A stretch of 64,000 nt of DNA from Paragonimus westermani (GCA_008508345.1 QNGE01001737.1:71978-135977), one strand, 5' to 3'. Positions 20,382 through 34,598 are shown, counted from the first letter of the stretch. Program-made: numbers and translations. Notes: generated from the sequence alone by a model not told the origin.

Positions 20382-22903
20382 GTAATTTCTGTTTAATTGC
20401 CAAACAGTAATTGTATGTCATATGATCAGCAGTAGAATGGGAAACATTCTTGCCCGAGAAACGCTTGTGAGGTACATGCTTTGCACTGTGCATATCATAC
20501 GAAGTAACAAACTTCACAGAACCATTTACGAATCGATATGTGAAGACGATATGGACACTGTCCGGCAGTTGTTTAGAATCAACGTTAGCCTACTTGCACA
20601 CTGACAGCAGAGTGGGTCACAAATCGCTTCTATATTGTCACGCATAATCTCTATAGGCCAGGTCATCATTTGTCAGACAAATAGTACGGTGTGTGGTAAT
20701 CGCATTGGAAGTGACCTCTTCCAAGGGCGAATAAAACGTGCATAACGTTCACCGTGGCTTCACGTTTCCCACTACTGATGGTAATGTGAAAATTATTCAA
20801 AACAGCGAAACAGGTAAGTCGTGTCGTTACATTGCCGAAATGTTTGGCTTCACTCACTTTCCAGTGAGCTGGGTTAGACGGTAAGATGAACAGATTAAAC
20901 TCTAGTAATAAAAAATGCAAAATACCAACAAAAATTATCTGTCTACAACAAATCTTCTTTCAGGATGGGCTGTAGTATTATGGGGTGCCAAGTATAGTCC
21001 TAATGTGACCCCTACATTACTTATGTACTTTGGTTCACTTTAACACTTTTAACAAAATGGGATTGTTTTATTCACTGTGTTGTACTCATATCAGTCAGGG
21101 TCCATGAAAATAAAATACGCCTACCCACCCACATTCATAAACTCGCACACAGGATAAGCAGGCTCGAGCCTCAAGGTGTTTCACACTGGAAGACAGTACC
21201 ATATTACGATATATATATATATATATATGTATGAATGCCTTTCAATATATATATATATATATTGAAAGGCATTCATACTTCTCGTTATTCACTTACAATC
21301 TGACAGGTACTGCGAGGCGGTTGGGTGTATGTTATGTGTTGATGGCAAACGCTCAACACTGTCCATCATAAAATCGCACCCTCAGTAAGTGGCAGTCAGT
21401 GATAGCGTTGCTCACTATTTTTAGTGGACCACTTCTATCACGGTAGTTTCACTATAACGATACAAAATTTAACATACTTTCTTGGTACCTAGTACGTATA
21501 ACTTAAAGTAAAAAACGGCTTACCTCCACAAGTGGTCATCCGATTATCAGTACCGCTGGGATAATCTCCCCCAAAGTGACTGTGGGTAATGAATGAAGCT
21601 TATAGAACAGTTCACTTTAGTAGAGACAATGTGAAACCCACGTTGTATTTGAAAGTGACATAGAACCTTTTCTATGACAATGTGCTAATCTTAGAGTGAA
21701 AGTGTCTAGTGGAACGTCCAAAAATAATCCATTATGTTAAAGATATGTGTAGTTCATAATCAAGCAGGTATGGACTTGATGTGGTTGAGCAGGCTCGATC
21801 ATCGTTTCAGTGACAACTTTGACCTCGTCTCATATCAAATGATGAACAAAAGCGGTGAGCCACTGTTACATTTCGGGCTCCAAGTCAAACTGTACCAGAT
21901 AACCCAATCGATGATTCACATATTATCCACAGTGGAAGGATTGGTATAATGCTATCTGGATGTTAATGTAGTGAAACGTAAAAAGCGATGTGGCTTTTTA
22001 TTCCTGGTTAGACACATGAAAGTTACACTGTTGAGGAGACAGTTGCCGTCACTTAACTTAGCTCCTATTGAGTAGCTTAAGTTGTTAGAGGCTAACATTG
22101 GTCTACTGAGCGCTTGGATGTAAGAACCATTTCAATCACAGTGCGCGTCTTAAAAGCGAAGTTCATAACATGCTGTGGTTGACGGTGGTACTGACTCAAG
22201 CTATACACCACAACTGCCAGTCATTTCTCTGTGGCAACAAATCTTCACCCTTCCTCGTTTACCTTATCAAAATTGAATGAGATCCATCACCTCGCTATGA
22301 ATGACGATAGTTTCAAATAAGTTAACAATCCAGTCCTAAGTAAACCTCCAAAATATAATGGCACATAAGATTACCACTAGACACATGTGCCTACAGCTAA
22401 CTCAGTCGGCTCACCGTAAACGTGACAACAGTTGACAGACCTTGTATACCGGATGTGTTGCGCTAAGGGCTGTTGTTCAATTACAGTCCGATATGTTGCA
22501 CTGAGGCTCAAAACTGAATGATTCGTGCGTCAAACTACACGTATGCGGTTAATGCTTTCTGATACAATTCATTGCTTGTAAGAAAAAAAATTGAGCAACG
22601 TGAGCACTGTGTTCCAGTAAGGGTACACAAGTTTTGGTGAGTAGTGCATCTACCAGATTACTGATCTGATGGGTACAGCTGAAATCGGGAACGTTCGAAA
22701 CAAAAGCATCTGTTTAGTAGTGCCATACTAGCTTCAGTTTGTCGGCTTACACAAGGCTATGATCTTGAAAATATAAACATTCATGTTTCGTCACATACGG
22801 TCACTGACCCACACTCCAGGTACCCCTCATTTTTAGCTGGACGAACAAAACGTTATTACAGTCATCGATATGTGATAGGACAGTTGGCTAACCTCAAGTT
22901 AAA
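20382..22903. other. Intergenic, no gene recognised
   Basis: Holds the palindrome at 21,229-21,278. The open frames (60-84 codons) have no domain or splice context that I can support. Confidence 0.4.
21229..21278. repeat. Perfect 50-bp palindrome with (AT)n centre
   Basis: Arms GTATGAATGCCTTTCAAT and ATTGAAAGGCATTCATAC are exact reverse complements around an alternating AT core. A further (AT)n run lies directly to the left (21,209-21,228). It could extrude as a cruciform. Confidence 0.97.
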
Positions 22904-23149
22904 TACCATTCACATTTGATCGCAAATTTCGTATTCAAATAAACTATCCGGCAGACTGCCTTCGAAAAGCGATACTATGTTCCAGTTCCGCTCGGGTCAG
23001 GACTCGTTAGTAGTGCATATCTTTGTCGCAATCCAGATTTGAATTCCGGCCACGCCTTCATGAGGTGAACGTGTTGGACACAACACCACTTACTCCACTT
23101 TAGAAACGATCATATTCAAATCGGGAACACAATCAATTGTGAGTTTAGA
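22904..23149 (-). repeat. SINE-like repeat, copy E (diverged)
   Basis: Shares ATTCACATTTGATCGCA, CCTTCGAAAAG, CGTTAGTAGTGCATATC and ATTTGAATTCCGGCCACG with copy B, with many substitutions. The A-box side is poorly preserved. Confidence 0.75.
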
Positions 23150-23341
23150 TTACTTGATCGTCTCGATGGGACAGGTTGTAGTTTTCCCTTCTGCTTCAAT
23201 CCGATTCATCTTGTCAAGAACTAAGGTCAAATGTAACGTTTTTCTTAAGGTTTCGGGTTGTTGAGTGTACATGAGTGCGAAATCTCTGACAATTTGTGAG
23301 TGGTATTCACGTAGTACCCGGCAAAATAGTCTGCTACTCAT
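23150..23341 (-). CDS. Possible 63-codon ORF, unidentified
   Basis: Begins with a true ATG (MSSRLFCRVLREYHS) after an in-frame stop and ends at TAA where repeat copy E begins. Its composition is protein-like and it could form an amphipathic helix. I recognise no family and see no splice sites that would make it part of a larger gene. It could be chance. Confidence 0.2.
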   Translation of the reverse strand: MSSRLFCRVLREYHSQIVRDFALMYTQQPETLRKTLHLTLVLDKMNRIEAEGKTTTCPIETIK

Positions 23342-25707
23342 CTTCGCCCGTTTAGTTTAGTTGTTTCCTAGACGGTATTTGAAAATGGGACGCTTAATTG
23401 GGGATTCATTCCACTGTCTAGGTGAGCAAAAGTTTGGACTATTGAGTAACGCCAAAATTCGTGTCAATCTAAACTGCGCGCGTGATTTCTACTAGAGAAA
23501 ATGGATATGCTGTTATATTCGACGATCGCCCATGTGGTAACAAAAGTATTCGTAGTTCGAATCCTTTGTCTGCTGTCTTTGTTGAACACCACCAAACAGT
23601 AAAAACTGGTATCATTGTTTAAGATATAGAGTGTTACAGACAGGCCGCTGGAACAACCCCCCGTATAGTTGATTTAGTGACTGATTCAACGGTTGCCACG
23701 TCGCTGAACCAAAGACATTCTTTTTTACGATATCACGATTTTTCGTTAGATAGTAGTCATCCAAAACGCCAACATATCAATAAAAGACGACCTAGACCCA
23801 AATGTCAATTCTGGTAAGACTGAGTGGTAATACAGATCTTTTCTCGCATGATCTCAAAAAGACATGAGAACTGTATTCATTACATGGCTATCAGGCATCC
23901 GGATCATCTTTCAAAAACGATTGTGACCAAAAGTTTTGATGGGATGGAGATCACTGATGTAAAAGTAGATCCCCGCATTCCATATAATCACATGGACTGG
24001 AGCGAAAATTCCGGTCCAAACTAGTTTGAGCTTGGAAAAAGTGGAACTCCAGTCAAATAGCTTCTCTTAAGTGAGCCAACAGAAGTGTTTGTCAGAAGGG
24101 AGAATGTTGTGATTTTCAAAATGTACAATCCAAAACCCCGGTTAGTAATCCAGAAACGAGAAGTCTCAAATTTTCTGGTATAATCGATTCTACTACCAGA
24201 ACAGCTTTGTAACAGTTCCCGGTAAACGTTGCATCTAACCCGGGCTGTGGCCAGACACCCGAGCTAGGATATCATTCCTGTTGCTAGTTTGCTTGGTGTA
24301 TGTAACACAGATGTCTGTGTTGATTAAAGCTGTCGCCTCTCATGAGAAGACGAAGCTAGTCAACTTCGCTTAACCGGTATACTCACTTAAAAACTAACGT
24401 GATCTATACCCGCTTACATGTTAGGGGGCCGTGATTCAATATGACTTTTCGCGTCTGACTGTCTGTGCAAATACCTCTAAGTACGTGAACTGGTCCGGAA
24501 CAAATTACAATATCTCCCGAGACTTAAGAACCAAAGACTATCGGTTAAGATCCAGTGAAAAAGCTCAGATGATAACAATGAGATATCAAGTGGTGGTTTT
24601 TTGCTCTCAAACAAAAGAAAATTTTGTAGAATGCAATGGATTTCACTTGGGACTTGTTGATAACCAAAATGCTGGACGCCGGCAGAGAAAAGCTTGCGTG
24701 TGATAATTTATCGTTTGTCGTAACACATCCTCTGGTGGACTCATCTTTGAACCATAAGTGGCACCTGGCTGTTTCTCTAAGTATCAGTGTGAAAATTTGC
24801 TGGTCTTCAATAACCCGTAACTGAAGATAGAATTTTCGCCAATCTCTTTAATGAAGAAGACGAGTTTAGAAGAGTTGATCACCACGGAGCTTGAACATGT
24901 CAAACGGCTTTAGTTACAACAGATTAACAGGGATATTTGATTTTCTAATGTTATTTCGAAGTCCTGTGGAAACCCCAAATATTGTGGAAAAAACTTGCGT
25001 GCTATCGTAGTCGAACAGGAGACTTATCAGACACATCCTGACGCTTGTTCGGTCATTGTACAGATAAGCAGTTTGCACAGATGATTCGCCTACAACGTTT
25101 GCCTTTTGTACCTACATATCCACACACAGATATACAACATAATTCGTAGCTGAGTCAGCGACCAGAAGAATTAAGCTGTAAACTCTGAGAAAATACATGA
25201 CCTCACATGGGGGTCAACTCGTTTGCAGTTTGGTGTTACCATCAGAAACGATTGTGACAACTATAATATCGGACTAAAGGTTATAACACAATAAATCACT
25301 AGGTGCCCACGCCTTTCTAAAATAACCCAGCATTCAGAGCCTGTGGGACATTTGCTTCAGTGTATGGGGGAATATGTGGACCAGTAAACAGCCAACGTAA
25401 ACGTAATCAGCAATTGTCAACCATGTTCCGTAGGGTTGCATCCTGGGCTTTCTGTCGTTCGTTCCTCTGGTCACTGACTTGTCAGACATTGTCAAGTAAT
25501 CGTTGCTGCAGTCTGCCGATGACATGAAAAGTTGGTGCCGCACTTGCTCTTCAGGATGTGGAAGCATGTTGAAACGATTTTAACGCGCTGATTGTTCCAC
25601 AGGCAATCGTTTACTATGCAACGCTGCTCAGTAACACGTCATGCAAATCACCCATAAAAAGGTGCTTGCTACCATCCAATCGGCCAAAAGCTGGAGGCCT
25701 CTGCGTG
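23342..25707. other. Intergenic, no gene recognised
   Basis: Open frames up to 90 codons without domains, paired splice sites or shared repeats. Confidence 0.4.
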
Positions 25708-25971
25708 CGAAGAATATCTGAGAACTAAGTACGAATGAAGTCAAACAGTTTGGGCGTCGTGCTTAACATGTTACTGATGAATGGAATGAGAATAACACAA
25801 AGTTAGGAGCAAGCTGTAACACTGTGCGTTTCAACCACCTAGGGTGGCCTTCCATGTTAATGCGATCTCGATTTCCACACTCCGGAGGAAGACCACCCAA
25901 AGTGGTTAAAACGTAGAGTAATATAACTTGATCCTAACGTTGTCTTATTCTCAATTTATTCACCCAGATCT
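25708..25971 (+). repeat. Nested-palindrome repeat, fullest copy (R2)
   Basis: The left part matches R1 and R3 (AGTACGAATGAAGT, AGTTTGGGCGTCGTG). The element folds on itself at two levels. Outer arms are 25,779-25,800 (GAATGGAATGAGAATAACAC) and 25,938-25,961 (TGTCTTATTCTCAATTTATTC). Inner arms are 25,828-25,853 (TTTCAACCACCTAGGGTGG) and 25,887-25,912 (CCACCCAAAGTGGTTAAAA). No open frame suggests a protein; it looks like a non-autonomous foldback or MITE-like element. Confidence 0.7.
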
Positions 25972-28843
25972 GAGAACACTGATGACAGGAAACCTTTGTC
26001 TGCCCATAACCTCTACAGCTATGACAGAGAGGGTAAAAATGATTATGAATCTTTTAACAAGAACCTTACGGCTTTACCCTGAAACGTTGACCAGAATGTA
26101 CAAGCCCATTTTATACTTATCTATAGAAACAACTACGAGAGTTTGGGGGATCAGATCGTACTCCTACTTAATGAGACTGGAAGCGCTAAGTCAGCTCTTA
26201 CTGAACTATAAGTATATGAGGGGGAACTCATACTCGACTCAAAAAGTATGCACTCATCAGGTCACCTACGAGAAAATATGCTCCCAGTGAGATGGGAAGT
26301 ATGAGATAGGAACTTAAACAAAGCCACATTTTTTAGCCTAGCGTATTCTCACAAATCATCAGACGTATGTGTGCATGATTGCCTGTTGTTACTGTCCCTC
26401 TGAATGTGTGCTGCTTTTGTGGTTTTCTGTCTGTATATTTGCCTGTTGTATCAGCACGCTATTTCAATAGGCTGGCATATAATACATTGGTGTTACTCAC
26501 CCCGTAGATGTTTCTTTCCGTATCACTGATTTCTTTATCGTTTTAAATCATCCAGCAAATTTTATTACCCGTTTAGTACAGAGGCCATGGATTATGGACG
26601 CTTGATCTGCTTCTGGGTGAACTTATGAGTTAGATTGATATGCTCAAAAGAAGTACAAGGTTGTACACGATAATGAGCATACATAAGCGAATAGTAAAGT
26701 TAAACTATTGTTCAAACAATGTGACTATTTTCATTTCCAATGAGAACTCGTACTTTCTCGTTTGAGTAATATATATTCCGGATACAGTAATTTTCTTCGC
26801 CTAGGTGACTTACCGAAAAAGCATGGGTCCTTTATGCTCATCGTTCAACTGTCTAGAATAAACAACTGGAAGTTACTTTTTAACTAGATCGCCCTGTTTC
26901 ATCATACTTGTGATCTGCTTTCAGGAATGTTGTCACCTACATCAGGTTCTTACAGTTCCAGTGGTAAGTAACCTCTTCAACTGAATAGTATGTATAGGGT
27001 TGCAGTTGTTTTCTTTTGTCCACCGTGTAACGTTGGTAACCGAACTACTAGTTGTTACTGCTAGGTCAACCTATCCGACAGTTAGCTAAATGAAGCAACC
27101 ATTGTGAAAATATTTTTAACAATCAGCTATTTATATCCGAACAGTTGATTAGTTATATATGTATATAACACAAAAAGCTACAACTAGTGGCAAATGTGCT
27201 GTGCGTACCCATTAATAATCCTGCATTTTGAAGGGCTGATTCAGTTAACTACGATCACACTGATAATCGAAATATGACTGTACAGTAGTTTCACATCATC
27301 CCATTCTAAAAAATGAAACTATCTCAATGCAGTCTTTTCTGATGTGTACCGTTAACACTTGACCGTTTTTTAGAGTATTGAGTTTAATAAACAGGTATAA
27401 TTGCCCCCGGAATTACCGCGTTTGTGGGTGAATTATGTGCATTTTGTGGCCTGCAGTGTGTGTTGTTGCGTCTCAAATGGTATGTATACATGTGTTATAT
27501 TATACGTATTATTGTGTTATATATGCACATATATCATACGGTCATTATGGTCATCGCATCCAGTGAGTTGGAGAGACGCGTTTGGCCCACGCTCACTGCT
27601 GCTAGCAACAGAACGGTTTAAGCATGTTTTTTCCGAGGTGACCAACTTCAGACATTTAAAATTCGTCTTGAAAATAAAACGATTAAAATGTATGCACCAC
27701 CTAAACCAGAAAATTATGGTAAAATAACCTGTATGGTCATGGATGATGATGTAACGTGTGATTATATTGTGCTATCGTTTTTGAACTCATCTAAGAGACT
27801 ACAGCGATAAGGTTAACCGTGGTCTACAGCTGTGACGCTGCAACTTATGAATGAGCCATTAAACAAGGGTTATCTTGTGCCTATTGACGAAGTGTTTACA
27901 AATCGTTTTTTAATCAGCAAACTTACCAGAGGACACAATGGATAAGTTTTCACTTTACCGGTACAGAATACCAAAGAAATCCTAAACTGCAGCTCTGTTT
28001 ATTCGCGTCAACATCTCACAGTGTGCTGGTTTATTGATCATGTAATATCTGGTCAGACGAAGGTCTGCAGTTCACCGATTTACACCATAGCGGGGCCCAC
28101 AGGTGCAGTAAGTACAGAAGGGGAAAAGTTCTACAGTCTGATACATACATGTCTGATTTACACCACAATAAATTTTGGTCCGAACCCAGTTGTGTCTCCA
28201 GTTCTCCCATGGGCTGCACAATATAGCGAGTAGCAAGGACAACATGTTTAGAATGTAGATGTTCGTCGAGGAAGTGGCCGATGGCAACATATGGAAATTC
28301 GTCAGACCCTACGTGTTCGAATGCATGAATCGTTCACAGACAGCCAGTCAACAGAGACTTAAGCTTCCATAGTAAATATATTCTGTGGACGAAGTTTTCA
28401 TTCGACAGTTTTTTTATTCATTACCAAGGCATTAGTTGTGCGATCCAGAAAGATGGTGAAGCTACCAACAGCTATTGTTAAAAGAAGCCTGGTGTTAACT
28501 GATGCACATGAAGAAGATTTACTGAACTACCTATGTACACTTGAAACCAAGGTACGGTTAGCACTTAACAACTATTGCAAACACATGGTTCAGCGGTATG
28601 TCCCACTTCATATTTTGTTTCGATTCACATTTTGAGATTATTCAAACAGAACATTTTATAATATTACTCAATGAAGGTTTGAAAAGGCAATCAAAATTTC
28701 GTTTATTGGTAACTCAGTAGTGTAGTACTAATGCACTAGTACTATGTTGCTAAAAACAGGAAATTAGCTTAGTAGTGAGTTAGCATAATTTTACGACTAC
28801 CAGTGTATGGCAGATGGGGAGTACATAGTTATGAGTTTCGCAC
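25972..28843. other. Intergenic, no gene recognised
   Basis: AT-rich stretches and short open frames only; the plus-strand frame at 25,928-26,290 is not supported by splice signals or domain. Confidence 0.4.
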
Positions 28844-29205
28844 CTTACAATGTTCCTCATATTTGCTGTGAGTAAAAGAGCTCAAAATTGCCAACATGAA
28901 CTGGAAGGATACCATTCGTTCCGGCTCTTTTCGTGCTAGAACCACTGCCAGTCCCATCTGTTTGATGAATCGGACGAAATCATCTGCGAAGTGTAAGCTT
29001 GAACTTGAGTATCGTAAAACACCCTCATACGTGAGAACGATCGACGAGATTCGTAACCCCAAGAAGACTGTGATCATCCAAACCAATACAGTCGCCTTTT
29101 TGATGACAAAACCACTAATTAGTGGACTGTTCGAGCTTCGAACGTTCCGCTTCGACGAAGACCTGCAGTGTTCATTAAGGTGGTCGATACATTTGAAGTT
29201 CTCAC
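28844..29205 (-). CDS. Possible exon with a membrane segment, unidentified
   Basis: A 362-base open stretch between a plausible acceptor (CACTGTCATCAG) and a weak donor (AAG|GTGCGA), phase 1 in and 0 out. The predicted 120 residues contain one hydrophobic helix (KKATVLVWMITVFLGL…) flanked by charged residues. No family recognised, and no partner exons were found. The plus strand is also open here, which weakens the case. Confidence 0.3.
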
Positions 29206-32200
29206 CTGATGACAGTGACAGCAAGGCCATGTGTTTGTAATTCGTGTGCACAAGTGCGCAAATGACTACCAACACACAAATAAAGCGGACTGATTAAACA
29301 AACCCTCGAATTCTAATGACGAGCTCTGTCTACCCTGTCTAAAGTGTGGTTCCCCTCGATTGCCGGACTTCGTGTTTGTGTTTTCTGTGGCGTGTGGCTT
29401 TTGCACCCAATAGTCACTGTCACGTGGAAATGACTAGTTGGATGTAATCTTACGTAATGCGTTCACGTGACATGCTACATACGATGACGTCACTAACCAA
29501 CCTGGGTCACCCCTATCATGATTCGATGGCGCTGTGTAACTGAAAGCAATGAAACTGTTCATACACGGGGGATCATTTAAACCGGTTCTCCCATAATGTC
29601 CAAAACAAACCAAGCCCAAATGCTAAGTTGTACCGCCAATGCTCTAATCACGTGCCCACCACGTGGGGGCTTAGCGAAATGAACAAATCCGGAGGTTTAT
29701 CGAGGCTTCTAACCAACTTGCACCACTTTCAGGACGGTTATGGATTAAGGAATGATATGATTCAAACTGCCCACGACTCGTGCTGAGTCTTCAGTCTTAA
29801 TCGTCAGCACTGATCTTTGTTATGTGATTCATTTTGTTACTGTGATAGCGATGAATAAGTGCAATGGCGGGTTTAAGCTTCACGCAATTGCCAACTCTGG
29901 AAACAGCACTTCCCCCATTACCATGTGCGTTCGGTGGAATTAATAGCAAGGGTGAAAGAGTGTGTTTCAGTATGAATAGGGTGTCAGTGTCGTGCAATGC
30001 TCTCGTTATTCACAAAAAATTGAAGAGGAAATGAATTATCATATTTGGAAGATGTCATTTGAACCGGTAGGGGTAGCACGTAGACCGAAAGGAGCCTAAA
30101 ACTCCTGGCCGAGTAAGCATAACAAGGTGGTTGTGTTTGTTCTTGACCGTGACCATGAGTTTATCGACTGCAATGCATGAGGGGATGAAAACGCTCAAAC
30201 CGACACTTTTGCTTACGTATATGTAGGGTGTGAATGCACATAATGTTGTGAATGAGAGATTATCTGTAGCCAGCATCGTAGATGTTCAGTTGCGCTTTGG
30301 CTCTGCGAAGGACAGGTTAACCTTTTAGGTTCAGTTAACCTTCGGAACATTTCCTTTCTAGTAATTGCTCCGTAACGCTTGTTTTAGTTCAGCATGACGA
30401 AGAATAGACCGTAGAACTTCATGAGCGGACCACTAACACCTATCTCGAAGTTACCGTTCTCGTTCCGAACAACATGGCTGTGTGTGCTAGTGTGTGTTTG
30501 AAGACCGGGATTTTCGCACTGTGAGACCACACCCCTGAGTTGACAAGAGACAGACATCAAGTCCTAACTGGGTTGTGAACATGTTTGAACGTGCATTAGA
30601 TACTGGTCATCAGCGGGTTAGACTAGAGTAATTCTGTACATCCAGCGTCAACGTACCAACTGGTAATTAACCGCAGCGTAGTGTCCACAAGATATCACGC
30701 AGCTCGCTTTTTGCCTCGTCTTGGCTGACCCAACCAAGCCGAGTCGATTCGGAACCGCCGAGTGGTTGTGCCGGAATGTTTGCTGGTTAGCTATCCTCTG
30801 TCTTACAGTAACTGGTGATTTGAATCGAACAGTTGTTGCATTGACACAACCATATTACTGATTTGCATACGGCTGATGCCCGGTTCAACCTCATGTTATG
30901 AAAAGCACAAAGTCAGCCAGACGTGTACGATGCACGAAATCATTACACAACTGCCGGCAGTTTGGCCATATATCGGCTGACTTGTGGCTTTTATAGGTCG
31001 CTTTTTTTACAGAAGTACGTGGACACATAGTGGATGATATCAGTGTTTTTACTATCCAAACATAACTAAGTGGGGCAACTGTGAGAAAACTTAAGATTGT
31101 GTGAAACATAAATGCAAGATGATGTATTTTAGCAACATTTTAGATAGAATTTCAAGACGTAGGAAACAATGCGTTCGGCCTTCCTTTTAAAAATAAAATA
31201 CCACTCCGTTACATTCTAATCAACAAGGATTCCTACTGTTAATTTTGACAGGGTTAAAATCTCGACTCATCAACGTGAAAGATTCGTCGGTTTTTATGCA
31301 GTTCTGTCGTGGAAATGTCTCATAGACTGTATATGGTGTCCGGGTCAGTGTTACATGCACCCCACTTCAAACACTTGATACTTGTTCTAAAACAAAATTA
31401 TAGGTTACGAAAATTAGATACATGTATCAAGACACCATTTAGCTGCAAAATGAAGGCCTCACCAACTAACCGACCGGCTTGTGGCCAAAGATGTCTTTTA
31501 AGCAGGCTGGTACAAGGAGCCAAGCGTAAAGCGTCGTTGATTCCGTTACCGGTTCAGAAGAGAACGCAACTCAAGTCTACAAGGAACCCCAGTTCTATTT
31601 TTGTACGGTGATTTAGTTCAGTTCAAGTTGTTTCTGAGAGATCTATTGCCATCAGAGCCATCCGAACGATTATATTTTCATTGCTATTGATACCATTATT
31701 CTAGCGTTTAGTCCGCATGGCTTGGCGTTGCTCTCATTCCAATCTTTGCTTCGTAGCCACTTTATTCATTAGGAAGATTCCCGAAGGCCTATGACCAGGT
31801 GGATGTGACAAGTGAAGGAGCAGCTACTGCGCTCTTTTGAAAAACATTTTATGTGTCTTTTTCAATCAGTGTGCACCTAGTATTCTATTCGAGACAGAGC
31901 GGACTAGCTCACATTAATTCGTTTCGAAAGTCTCCCATTTCTCTAATCAAGTTGTTCTGAAACACGATCGTGGTTGATTGAAAACTACCTCTTATATATA
32001 CGGTATTTGTCAATCTCACATCCACTTACCGCACATCTCTACTGACCGTTCCCTTGTTCTGTAATCTGTATTCGATGTAGCATGCTTGTCGTCGGAATAA
32101 ATAAGTACCGTTTACTGTACTGATGAATCCGGAAGCATGTAATTCATGGCAAACAATCATATTCAGTGTTCAGTATCAACTGTACGTTACTCACTAAGTC

Positions 32201-34023
32201 ATCTGATGAAAAAACATTGACAAATTTTACTGAACACTGCTAGCGCTCAGTACCAATTTTGACCATTTTTACCATATTTACTATCTTACAGTACCTTTGT
32301 ACAGGTAGTAAAAAATCATCTTTGTCAAACATTCTGTGTCGTGTTTCTTAGTAGTTTTAAAAACTGTGAAGTTCTAACTTAAAACGTAAAAGAGATTGTG
32401 TATAGCAAAAATAGGAATGGCTCTATAACGAATTCACATGATGTTATTTTTGGTGGGAACCGAAATGTTACCGATGAATCAGCATTCTTATCATACAAGG
32501 ATTACGTGAAATACTTAGAAATATGGACACATCTACACTTTTGTACAAAAGTGTATATTATTTCCTGTGAGGTTGATTATTCATCCTAGCCAGAGACAAT
32601 AACCAAGTTAGGGAGGAACGAAAAAAAGTGGTCACAAATATTCATCCAAACCGTCGAATGCGTTTGATTGTTATGTCCGATAGGATTGACCACAGACGAG
32701 GTTGTTGATCGCTCAGCTAACAGTCATGTTTGTGATATATCCTAAAACTGCTTCATTCAAGCTGTGGATAATCCATTGCATTTGGTTCTAACTGATGTTT
32801 GTTTGCAGACTTTGTTATAGACGGTCGATTCAACTCTAAGGTGAGAACCAAAATCGAGCTCCGTTCTTTTCAGAGTGCCCGACTTCACATGTAAGAGATG
32901 GATGTGCTGACCACAACTTCGTCAATCTCACATCCTAGGCAAGAGTAGTATTTATATTGCTCGATCTCCTTGAGTGAAGGTAAGGCATCGATTAAGTTTG
33001 ACCACTCTTAACAAATATCTCCACGATTAGAACTTAATAACCAAGTTGAACTCGACAATTTAAATACTTCCTGTTCACATTGCTTTTCGACTGCTGATGA
33101 TTTTTGTTATCCTTCCTATCCGTCAGTTTGCTTCCTCCTCTTCCTCTAGTGACTTCAGTAAACAGACAATAAGGCACATGGCCAAGCAGCGTTGGGATTC
33201 TTCTGTGGGGAAGTTGGAACTTTCCGAAACACACGTCAGCACGCAAACACATCAATGATCCAACGTTAAAAAGTGTGCTCTTGGTCTGCTTCCATTAAAA
33301 AGGTGAGTGACATCCAAGTCCTATCACATGTTTAAATGTCTATTTTCCTCTCTTATTACAGCTGCTTCTAAAAGATGTGTCTGATCTTCCCTACAGAAAG
33401 TCTCGTACCGTCAGTGTTTGTTTTCAGTATTCTCAGCCTTACTAGACAAGTGATTCATAAGGAGCCGATTTCGGAATCTGAGGCTTGATTACGTCTACAA
33501 ACACAGACTTGAAGCAACACCACCGGTTGGTGCCTAGAGGACATAGTATTCACGATTTTCTGGGGTGCTTGGTATTCTATGAGTTATCAGCTTGCAGAAT
33601 ACAACCGCTTCCAAAAGACCTCAGTTATCCTAGTGTTTTGATTCACCATTCAACTTTATTGTGGCATAATACATTCAATAAATATACCTACTCCTATCTT
33701 ACAGTCAAATGTACACTCAGATGGCAATGAAATGGCAGATGAGCTATCGCTGTGTATTTATCATTCGCTTAATTTTTACCCTTAGTGTGAAAAAACCCAA
33801 TTGGGTGTTTGAGTCAGTTTGTTCGGGAGACCCATGACCATCAGGGTTCTTTTGTGTTTGAGGTTTTTCGAGTTTCTCTTCCTCTTTTAAAACAATTCCA
33901 GTTGCTTTAAACTGGTTTTTCTAGGTCTGAGAAAAGGCCTTGTGATGGTTTACTACACTAGGTAATTAATTGACTTAAAAATAACCGTAAATTTTACGGA
34001 AGTATATGACTACACTCTTTCAG
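29206..34023. other. Intergenic, no gene recognised
   Basis: No recognisable repeat or domain. Isolated donor-like sites (for example AAAAAG|GTGAGT at about 33,301) lack a convincing open exon. Confidence 0.4.
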
Positions 34024-34213
34024 AGATTTGTTTTCTGCGGCCTCCATTAACTTAGGAAGGACACAGTCACTGTTCCAAAGGATAACTATGAAGCGCAAGA
34101 GGCAACTAGTCCGTGTCTTTTCCCACAACCGTCATAGTCTTGAGACAAGACTAAGAAAAGAATTTGAAATACGTACCAAGATCGTCCTCACCAGGCCACC
34201 TCAAACACAATAG
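34024..34213 (+). CDS. Possible terminal exon, unidentified
   Basis: Follows the pyrimidine-rich acceptor ACACTCTTTCAG and stays open for about 63 codons to TAG. The product is strongly basic (KRKRQLVRVFSHNRHS, TRLRKEFEIRTK). No family recognised and no upstream exon identified. Confidence 0.22.
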
Positions 34214-34598
34214 GGACTCTTCAAGGATGTTTTCTATCCTTCTTGAATGTTGAAGCAGTCAGATATGGTATCGGCAATTAAACAGCTGCTGTAGCTGGGC
34301 AGAAGCCCACAATTAAGTCAATTGGGGTTAAATCGATAAACCCTTATTCTCATTGTTTATTAAAAATCTAGCCTTATGGCAATCCTGTCATCAGTGTATT
34401 AACCCGCTACCCGTACGGACAATGTAAGCTGTACGGTGTTCGTCACAAATTATAGACCTCCACTTGGAACCTGACCAGTAGACAGTATTAGAGTTGGTCG
34501 TCTTGTTTAGCGGACAGCCATTCCAATCACAATTTTTACCCGTAAAGGTATGCATTGTTCAATCCTAGCTAATACCCACCCGAGCCTCAGTAAGACAG

